Shown here: positions 1-5,805 of the stretch, in pieces
Numbering within the stretch: position 1 is the stretch's first letter
How the letters are laid out: each line of letters begins with the position of its first letter
Source: Anaerolinea sp.
GTDB taxonomy: Bacteria > Chloroflexota > Anaerolineae > Anaerolineales > Anaerolineaceae
Direction: 5' to 3'
Length of the DNA: 10,000 nt
Assembly (NCBI GenBank): GCA_020216845.1
Contig: JAIWNK010000015.1
Span: forward strand, 1 to 10,000
Notes under the pieces: model-generated
What the model saw: the letters and a program-made list of their open reading frames with translations, nothing else
Database searches by the model: none
What the model was told of the DNA's origin: nothing
Translations under genes and position numbers: made by a program

Positions 1-981
1 CAAGGCGCCGATGCCGATTTCCTCCTCGTTGACGCCGACAAGCGCACCGAGACCCCGCCCGAATGGGTCGAGACCGCTGCAGCCGAGGCCCAGGCTCAGG
101 CTCAGGCACCCGAACCGGTTGCTCAGGCACCCGTTGAAGCCCCAATCGAAGCCCCTGAAGCGCCCGTCATCCCAGAGCCAGTTGCCGAGCAGCCTGCAGC
201 TGAGCCAGTTGCTGAAACACCCGCAAATGAGCCTGTCATTCCAGTTCCCGAATGGCTTTCTGGCATTGGTGAAGACACAGAACCCAACATGCCTCAAGCT
301 GCACAAACTATTAACACAGGGGTTGATATTCCCACACAGCCCACCCCCCGCATTGAGCCAACACCAGCTGCATCCATTGACGAGCCAATGATTCAAGCAG
401 ACAAATACGCCGCACCCAGCACAGAAGAAAAAGCTGCCGAACCAGAAATTCCCGAATGGATCAAGGCTGGAGCTCAAGCTGAGGAAGAACCTGTTGACAT
501 CACCCTGCCACCCGAATGGTCACGAAGCCCAGAAGAACCCGCGCCTACAGCTCCAATTGCCGACGAGAGCTGGTTAACTGGATTAAATGCCCAAGACGCA
601 GAAACACACGCCGAACAGGAAACAGCCTGGATCATTGAAGAAGTAGCGGCCACGCCGGTCACTCCTACCCCAGTCTCTATTCCAATTCCATCCTTGGAGC
701 AGCCATTGCCAGCCACCACTCTCGAAGATCCCAATGCCGTTCTTGAAGTAGCTCAACGCGCCATGTACAACGGCGACCTGGATACAGCGATTCCGCTTTA
801 CAATCAACTGATTGACGACGGCAAACTGCTTGAAGAAGTCATTCACGACCTGCGCGATGCTTTGTACCGATATCCAATTGATATCAACATCTGGCAAAGC
901 CTCGGCGATGCCTATGCTCGCAACAATCTGCTTCAAGAAGCCCTGGATGCCTACACCAAAGCCGAGGAGTTACTGCGCTAA
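1..981 (+). CDS. TPR protein with Pro/Ala/Glu-rich linker and PEW motifs (5' truncated)
   Basis: The reading frame is open from the first base, so the N-terminus lies outside the window; 326 residues are visible. Residues 1 to about 240 are low-complexity, rich in Pro, Ala and Glu, and probably disordered. They carry a spaced tryptophan motif: PEWVET (from residue 20), PEWLSGIG (83), PEWIKAG (151), PEWSRSPEE (171) and a weaker ESWLTGL (near 190). Residues about 245-326 are helical and end in a recognisable TPR unit (IWQSLGDAYARNN, then EALDAYTKAEELL). TPRs bind partner proteins, so a scaffold or adaptor role is inferred; no catalytic motif is visible. I have seen this linker-plus-TPR architecture in Anaerolineae proteins, but the partner is unknown. 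The stop TAA is 7 bases before the next gene, which suggests co-transcription. The reading frame is certain; the function is not. Confidence 0.85.
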   Translation, partial: QGADADFLLVDADKRTETPPEWVETAAAEAQAQAQAPEPVAQAPVEAPIEAPEAPVIPEPVAEQPAAEPVAETPANEPVIPVPEWLSGIGEDTEPNMPQAAQTINTGVDIPTQPTPRIEPTPAASIDEPMIQADKYAAPSTEEKAAEPEIPEWIKAGAQAEEEPVDITLPPEWSRSPEEPAPTAPIADESWLTGLNAQDAETHAEQETAWIIEEVAATPVTPTPVSIPIPSLEQPLPATTLEDPNAVLEVAQRAMYNGDLDTAIPLYNQLIDDGKLLEEVIHDLRDALYRYPIDINIWQSLGDAYARNNLLQEALDAYTKAEELLR

Positions 982-988
982 CAATTTT

Positions 989-2734
989 ATGGAAAGAACC
1001 GTTCCAAGCACCGCATCGGAAGAGATTGAACTTTATTTGCGCACCATCTACTCATTGTTGCGCTCAACAACTGAAGTACAAATTCGCACTCTGGAAGAAG
1101 TGCACACGGCAACCAATTCGCTCCTCCATCCAGGAGCACGCGGCGAAACGCCTGATGTTTCTGCATTTATCTATAGCATGTTGCGCTTGCCCGATTGCAT
1201 CCCTCAGGTGCAAACCGTGCTTTTAGGGCAAAGCTCAGACGTCTTTCTTCGTCATGGTTATGAAGGCATTGAGAATTGGCAGCCTGTCAGCGCCCGCGCC
1301 CGTCGTCGGCGATGCTTTTATGATGGCGAAAAAACACTTGCAAGTTACATTGCCAGCCGTTCCGACATTGAAGACGTGATTCCCGTTCTGACTGCTTTTC
1401 AAATCGAATGGAACAAAATCCATACCTTGCTCAACCGTTGCTCACATGACCGTCTCTTTGATATTCTGGAAAACCTTCCCGGCACATTCGATGATCTAGC
1501 AGAAATCTTACAACTTCCAGAAGAAGATCTGGAACGACTATGGAATGTGTGGGCATCTTCCCCGCTTCCAGGTCAGGAAAATGGGTGGAATGCCCAAAAC
1601 TATTTGTTGCGCATTCATGATCAACGCTGCTCTTTTGGCATACGTTTGCTCAGCGGTTCGCTCAGTGAATATTGGCGCGCCACTCGTCTCTGGTGGGATC
1701 ACATTGAACATGCTGCTCCTCAATTACTCACTCGCCCTGTTTATTTCATTTCAAGCAACACACACAGCATCACCAACTTATTAACCGGTTTTGCCATCAA
1801 ACAGCAAAGCGCTATCGAGGAATTCCTCAACCGCCCCAAAAATGTGCGCCTGCGCGACGAATGGCAAGCCATCCAATCCGGGCAAACCAGCTCAAGCCGC
1901 GAAAATTTCCTGTATTACGTCCTCAAGAAACTGCAACAAAGCGAATTTGGTGCGCACCTTAATCAAGCTCAACAACTGGATGAGCAACAACACGGCATCA
2001 CACACATCGTCAGCGAACATTCCTTTGACGTTGATGCACAAATCATCGAACTAAACCGTCTCGATCCCTCAGCTCTTGATTCTCGCGTCAAACCATGGTC
2101 GCAAGCAGACATGGATTTTCTGCGAAACAGCAATGCCCTCATTCTCAACATTGATTACCCTCTAGGATTGGGCGCCTACAACATCCTTGCCAAAGTAGCG
2201 GAACATGCTAGCCCCATCCTGGGCGTGTATATCATGGGCAAAGCAGCGACCCTGAACGGTGTGCGCGGCGATGTTATGATCCCGAACGTCGTTCAAGACG
2301 AACATTCACAAAACACCTACCTGTTCCAAAATGCTTTCTCTGCCGCAGATGTTGCTCCCTATTTGATTTACGGCACAGTTCTCGACAATCAAAAAGCTGT
2401 TAGTGTACTGGGCACCTTTTTGCAAAATGCACGCATTATGGATGTCATTTACCGCGAAGGATACACGGATATTGAAATGGAAGGCGGGCCCTACCTTTCT
2501 GCAATTTACGAAATGTACCGCCCCAAGCGTCACCCAGTCAATGAAATCGTTAATCTGTATGGCGTTCCATTTGATATTGGCATCCTTCATTATGCTTCCG
2601 ACACACCACTCAGCAAAGGCAAAAACCTTGGAGCAGGCACGCTATCGTACATGGGCATGGATTCAACCTACGCCTGCAGCGTGGCCATCTTAAGGCGCAT
2701 TTTTGCCCTTGAAAAGCAACGCCTTTCCAGCTAA
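989..2734 (+). CDS. Conserved protein of unknown function with a nucleoside phosphorylase-like C-terminal region
   Basis: This is a 581-residue protein I cannot name with certainty. The ATG at 989 is chosen because it starts just after the upstream stop; the frame stays open further upstream, but only inside the TPR gene. GAGGAG (964-969) is the nearest purine-rich site and is rather far away, so translation may be coupled. The N-terminal two thirds are helical and soluble, with a very basic patch (SARARRRRCF, 101-110), and no signal peptide or membrane segment is seen. Residues about 380-570 resemble the phosphorylase superfamily (PNP/UDP, MTAN, AMP nucleosidase). They show a glycine-rich GKAATLNGVRGDVMIP (417-432), a ribose-binding-like EMEGG (496-500), and HYASDTP (534-540), whose Asp538 sits where the family's catalytic Asp would be. 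It may belong to a Pfam DUF family. Nucleosidase or nucleotide-sensing activity is inference only. Confidence 0.8.
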   Translation: MERTVPSTASEEIELYLRTIYSLLRSTTEVQIRTLEEVHTATNSLLHPGARGETPDVSAFIYSMLRLPDCIPQVQTVLLGQSSDVFLRHGYEGIENWQPVSARARRRRCFYDGEKTLASYIASRSDIEDVIPVLTAFQIEWNKIHTLLNRCSHDRLFDILENLPGTFDDLAEILQLPEEDLERLWNVWASSPLPGQENGWNAQNYLLRIHDQRCSFGIRLLSGSLSEYWRATRLWWDHIEHAAPQLLTRPVYFISSNTHSITNLLTGFAIKQQSAIEEFLNRPKNVRLRDEWQAIQSGQTSSSRENFLYYVLKKLQQSEFGAHLNQAQQLDEQQHGITHIVSEHSFDVDAQIIELNRLDPSALDSRVKPWSQADMDFLRNSNALILNIDYPLGLGAYNILAKVAEHASPILGVYIMGKAATLNGVRGDVMIPNVVQDEHSQNTYLFQNAFSAADVAPYLIYGTVLDNQKAVSVLGTFLQNARIMDVIYREGYTDIEMEGGPYLSAIYEMYRPKRHPVNEIVNLYGVPFDIGILHYASDTPLSKGKNLGAGTLSYMGMDSTYACSVAILRRIFALEKQRLSS

Positions 2735-2739
2735 TTGCA

Positions 2740-3783
2740 TCAGCGGCCCGTTCCAACAAGTTCAATCACCACTACCTCCGGTGGGGCCAAAAAGCGTACG
2801 CGCGGCGCTGCGGAGCCTTCCATACCCAAACCACGCGTCACATACAGGGTGGTATTTTGTTCATGATACAACCCCATTTCATAGCGTTTCCCAAAATCGG
2901 AAAAAGTCACCAACGCGCCATATAAAGGCAATCGCACCTGCCCGCCATGCGTGTGTCCAGCTAGATACAAATCAACATCCTGGGCAACAGCCAAGTCCAT
3001 TAAATCCGGTGAATGATATAACAACAGCCGGAAGTCATCTGCCGGCAAATTGGCGGTCAACACACCCAATTCTTCACGGTCGCGCGGTCTTGATACATCG
3101 CTCACCCCCACAATCCAAAGCTTTCGTCCGCCCACATCCAGGCTCACCGCTTCATCATCCAACACACGGACGCCCTTCATCCCCGCGAACAAACGTTTTT
3201 CTTGTTCAACTTCTTCTACCGAGCCATTCACCGCATATACCCCCAATGGCGCTTGCAATTGTTCCAAAATCTGCCGCGTGTGCTGCCATGTTAGCGGATC
3301 TGCCAAAAATGAGAGATTGAAATAATCCCCCGTCCACACAATCACATCAGGTTGTAAAGAATTTACCAATGGGATTAAAGCCCGCTCACGCGGGGTAATC
3401 CATTCCATGTGCAAATCTGAAAGATGAACCACCCGCAACCGCTGCCCAGCCGGCAATCGGTCTGTTTCAACTGTCACCCGTCCAACAGTAAGCTGAAATG
3501 GCTCGATATAAAAGCCATATACCACCAAAACGCTCAACAAAACCTGCACCCATACCGGACCTTGCCAACCAAGTTTCTGCGTACTGCGCCGACTCACCAA
3601 TCGTCCTGATGAGAGCAACAACCAAATTGCCATCGTCATCGCACGAAAAAATGTGAATACAATCCAGGTGGGCAGCACAGGGCCATAAGAAAGACCGAAC
3701 AAAGGCAAACAAGACAGCATTCCCCAATCCAATCCCATCCAAAACAAGGCTAATAAAACCGCCCAAAACAAATTCTTTTTCAT
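2740..3783 (-). CDS. Membrane-anchored calcineurin-like metallophosphoesterase (YkuE-type)
   Basis: A 347-residue protein. Residues about 1-95 hold roughly three hydrophobic segments (4-25, 36-58, 76-93), followed by a calcineurin-like phosphoesterase domain (about 115-345). Visible motifs are SDLH (122-125), TGDYF (151-155), YHSPD (256-260) and GHTHGGQ (276-282). The third motif, normally GNHD/E, reads VNGSVEE (185-191), so the metal-bridging Asn and the catalytic His seem to be missing. Related enzymes hydrolyse phosphodiesters or lipid-linked phosphates such as UDP-diacylglucosamine; the substrate here is unknown. The ATG at 3783 is preferred over an in-frame TTG at 3804 because AAGGAG lies 10 bases upstream of the ATG and inside the longer version. 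The gene converges with the upstream + strand gene (5-base gap) and diverges from the ABC operon. Confidence 0.9.
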   Translation of the reverse strand: MKKNLFWAVLLALFWMGLDWGMLSCLPLFGLSYGPVLPTWIVFTFFRAMTMAIWLLLSSGRLVSRRSTQKLGWQGPVWVQVLLSVLVVYGFYIEPFQLTVGRVTVETDRLPAGQRLRVVHLSDLHMEWITPRERALIPLVNSLQPDVIVWTGDYFNLSFLADPLTWQHTRQILEQLQAPLGVYAVNGSVEEVEQEKRLFAGMKGVRVLDDEAVSLDVGGRKLWIVGVSDVSRPRDREELGVLTANLPADDFRLLLYHSPDLMDLAVAQDVDLYLAGHTHGGQVRLPLYGALVTFSDFGKRYEMGLYHEQNTTLYVTRGLGMEGSAAPRVRFLAPPEVVVIELVGTGR

Positions 3784-3793
3784 ATTTTTAAAA

Positions 3794-3799
3794 CTCCTT
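3794..3799 (-). promoter_or_regulatory. Shine-Dalgarno site of the metallophosphoesterase gene
   Basis: AAGGAG on the minus strand, 10 bases before the ATG at 3783. It decides the start in favour of the ATG rather than the TTG at 3804. Its last bases overlap the -35 element of the divergent ABC promoter on the other strand. Confidence 0.75.
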
Positions 3800-3829
3800 G
3801 ACAACTTTTCAGAAAAAGCATGTTATAAT
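3798..3829 (+). promoter_or_regulatory. Sigma70-type promoter for the ABC exporter operon
   Basis: A perfect TTGACA (3798-3803) and a perfect extended -10, TGTTATAAT (3821-3829), lie upstream of the ABC genes. The spacer is 20 bases, longer than the usual 16-18. The extended TG may compensate, or the -35 match may be partly fortuitous. Transcription would start near 3836, giving an untranslated leader of about 150 bases before the TTG at 3988. The reverse of the same -10 region reads TATAAC, so a weak divergent -10 for the phosphoesterase gene could overlap it, but no good -35 was found for that direction. Elements are seen in the sequence; activity is inferred. Confidence 0.65.
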
Positions 3830-3912
3830 TTTGAGTCTTGCGGCATTTGCGGGCCCAGCTTTGTATCGTTTGTACTGGCGCGCCATCCTGACCTTTCAGC
3901 ATAGCGCAACAA

Positions 3913-3943
3913 CCGGAATTCTTCCGGCGGTCTTTCCAGACCG
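3913..3943 (+). promoter_or_regulatory. Two abutting hairpins in the leader of the ABC operon
   Basis: Two perfect 6-bp stems follow each other without a gap. The first is CCGGAA, loop TTC, TTCCGG (3913-3927); the second is CGGTCT, loop TTCC, AGACCG (3928-3943). GAATTC occurs at 3916-3921 and again at 3943-3948; pairing of these two copies would open the first hairpin and the last base pair of the second, giving an alternative fold. There is no U-tract, so this is not an intrinsic terminator. A regulatory leader structure or a protein-binding site is possible. I do not recognise a known riboswitch class. Confidence 0.4.
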
Positions 3944-3975
3944 AATTCTCCGACCTCGTTGTTCCCATCCTCTTC

Positions 3976-3980
3976 AGGAG
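3976..3980 (+). promoter_or_regulatory. Shine-Dalgarno site supporting a TTG start
   Basis: AGGAG with a 7-base spacer to the TTG at 3988 supports that unusual start over the in-frame ATG at 4009. The site could pair in a small hairpin (TCCT 3968-3971, loop CTTC, AGGA 3976-3979), which might lower initiation; this is weak and speculative. Confidence 0.75.
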
Positions 3981-3987
3981 TCACACC

Positions 3988-5805
3988 TTGACTACATCTT
4001 CTCCTGCCATGGGATACGACCTGCAACGCGCCATTAGCCCTAACCGCCTGGTTGGCCTTTGGCGCATGATGACAGGCTATCGCATCAAGTATATCACAGC
4101 CACCATCAGCCTGGGAATTGCAGCGGTCGCCAAAACGCTGACGTATATGCTCTTGCGTTACTTTGTGGACAATTACTTTGTCTCACAAACTGCCAGCATT
4201 TCCCTCACCCTCATTGCCATCGGCTTCGTCTTGTTGGCGCTCACCGAAAGCGGTTTTACCTTCCTCAGCGGCACGCTTGCAGCCCAAACTGCGGAAGGCA
4301 TTGCGCGCCGCCTGCGCAACTACATCTTTGATCACATCCAAAAGCTCCCATTCACCTATCATGATGAAAATCAAACGGGTGAATTAATTCAACGCTCCAC
4401 CTCCGATGTAGATGCCGTGCGTCGCTTCTACGCCGATCAAGCCATTGGCATAGGTCGCATCATCTTGCTGTTTGCAATTAATTTCGCCGCTTTGCTCAAC
4501 CTCAATGTCCGGCTGGCTTTCATCTCCATTGTCATCCTGCCGCTCATTGTTGCCGTCTCGCTTTTCTTCTTCCGTCGTGTCTCAAAAGCTTATGAGTCCT
4601 ATCAGGAACAAGAAGCGACGCTTTCAACCACGCTCCAGGAAAACCTGACTGGTGTGCGGGTTGTCAAAGCCTTTGCCAGACAGCAATACGAAATCAACAA
4701 ATTTGAACAAAACAACTGGGAAAAGTATCTACGCGGCAAACGCCTGCTGAAGATGCATTCCTTGTTTTGGCCCATCTCCGACACATTGTGTGGACTGCAA
4801 ATGCTGATTGGGTATCTAACCGGAGCACTGATGGCCATTAACGGCGAAATCACCGTTGGTACCTATCTAGCCTACGCCGGCCTCATCGTATGGATCATCT
4901 TCCCCATGCGAAACCTGGGGCGCATCATTGTTCAGCTTTCCACAGGCATGGTTTCCTATAGTCGCGTCATGGAAATCATCAAACAAACCCGCGAACCACT
5001 CGATGAAGGCAGTTACACACCGCAAACCGAGCCGCAAGGTCACATCCGCTTTGAAAACGTTGGCTTCACGTATGCTGATGCAGAAACCCCCGTACTGCAA
5101 GACATTACCTTTGAAGCCCGTCCCGGCCAGGTGATTGCCTTGCTTGGCTCAACCGGCTCCGGCAAAACAACCCTGGTCAATCTCTTGCCTCGCTTCTATG
5201 AATACACCGCCGGGCACATCTTCTTAGATGGCATCGAACTAAACCGCTACCCGCGTCGTTACCTGCGTCAACAAATCGGCATTGTAGAGCAAGAACCATT
5301 CCTCTTCTCCCGCTCTATTCGCGAAAACATCGCCTATGGTGTCACACACGCCGTCACTGATGCAGAAATAGAGCAGGCAGCCCGGGCCGCCGCCATTCAT
5401 GAAGGCATCCTCAGTTTTCCCGATGGCTATCACACCCTGGTTGGCGAAAAAGGCGTCACACTCTCCGGCGGACAAAAGCAACGCGTAGCAATTGCCCGCA
5501 CTCTGCTCAAGAACCCACGCATCCTCATTTTGGATGACTCAACCAGTGCCGTAGACACCGAAACTGAGGCCGAAATCCGTCAGGCCCTCCAAAATTTGAT
5601 GAACAATCGCACAACCTTCATCATTGCGCATCGCATCCAAAGCATCATGAATGCCGACCTGATCCTGGTCCTTGATCATGGACGCATTGTTCAAAGCGGA
5701 CAACATGCAGACCTCGTTTCCCGCCCCGGCATCTATCGTGACATCTACGAAATCCAAACCCGCATTGAGGTCGAACTGGAAAAGGAGATCTCCAGTGTCA
5801 ACTGA
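3988..5805 (+). CDS. Heterodimeric ABC exporter subunit with the degenerate Walker B site
   Basis: A 605-residue half-transporter with a six-helix exporter transmembrane domain (about 30-320) fused to an ATP-binding domain (about 350-590). Coupling-region motifs such as GELIQRSTSDVDAVR (131-145) and ENLTGVRVVKAF (218-229) are typical of type I (type IV fold) ABC exporters. Walker A is GSTGSGKTT (387-395), the Q-loop Gln is 435, the signature is LSGGQKQR (492-499), Walker B is ILILDD (512-517) and the switch His is 548. Asp517 replaces the catalytic Glu, so this subunit's own ATP site is predicted to be poorly hydrolytic. That is the hallmark of the BmrC/TM287-type partner in heterodimeric exporters. 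The start is TTG, chosen from the well-spaced AGGAG. The gene overlaps the next one by 11 bases. Multidrug or lipid export is likely, but the substrate cannot be read from sequence. Confidence 0.93.
   Translation: MTTSSPAMGYDLQRAISPNRLVGLWRMMTGYRIKYITATISLGIAAVAKTLTYMLLRYFVDNYFVSQTASISLTLIAIGFVLLALTESGFTFLSGTLAAQTAEGIARRLRNYIFDHIQKLPFTYHDENQTGELIQRSTSDVDAVRRFYADQAIGIGRIILLFAINFAALLNLNVRLAFISIVILPLIVAVSLFFFRRVSKAYESYQEQEATLSTTLQENLTGVRVVKAFARQQYEINKFEQNNWEKYLRGKRLLKMHSLFWPISDTLCGLQMLIGYLTGALMAINGEITVGTYLAYAGLIVWIIFPMRNLGRIIVQLSTGMVSYSRVMEIIKQTREPLDEGSYTPQTEPQGHIRFENVGFTYADAETPVLQDITFEARPGQVIALLGSTGSGKTTLVNLLPRFYEYTAGHIFLDGIELNRYPRRYLRQQIGIVEQEPFLFSRSIRENIAYGVTHAVTDAEIEQAARAAAIHEGILSFPDGYHTLVGEKGVTLSGGQKQRVAIARTLLKNPRILILDDSTSAVDTETEAEIRQALQNLMNNRTTFIIAHRIQSIMNADLILVLDHGRIVQSGQHADLVSRPGIYRDIYEIQTRIEVELEKEISSVN
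5782..5787 (+). promoter_or_regulatory. Shine-Dalgarno site setting the GTG start of the second ABC gene
   Basis: AAGGAG lies 7 bases before the GTG at 5795, inside the end of the first ABC gene. It decides against the in-frame ATG at 5672, which would add 41 residues overlapping the conserved ATPase domain of the upstream gene. The arrangement suggests translational coupling and balanced production of the two subunits. Confidence 0.8.

Noticed and set aside
91..116. Short tandem GCTCAGGCTCAG repeat
   Set aside because: It encodes Ala-Gln repeats in the linker in frame, is only a few units long, and does not look like a CRISPR or mobile-element repeat.
11..391. 126-residue + strand ORF rich in Pro, Leu and Ser
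   Set aside because: Shadow frame of the Pro/Ala-rich linker of the TPR protein; the linker frame continues without interruption into the TPR region.
2703..3320. 205-residue + strand ORF
   Set aside because: Antisense to the metallophosphoesterase, whose motifs are unambiguous; the ORF shows no domain.
3784..3804. TTG at 3804 as the start of the phosphoesterase
   Set aside because: The AAGGAG for the ATG at 3783 lies inside this extension, and the ATG places the hydrophobic segment right behind a Lys-Lys pair as expected.
3798..4037. 79-residue + strand ORF starting with TTG, with a hydrophobic N-terminus
   Set aside because: Its start coincides with the TTGACA -35 element, it has no Shine-Dalgarno site, and it contains the promoter -10 and the start of the ABC gene in another frame.
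5672..5794. ATG at 5672 as the start of the second ABC gene
   Set aside because: It would add 41 residues overlapping the conserved ATPase end of the first ABC gene; the GTG at 5795 has an ideal AAGGAG with 7-base spacing.
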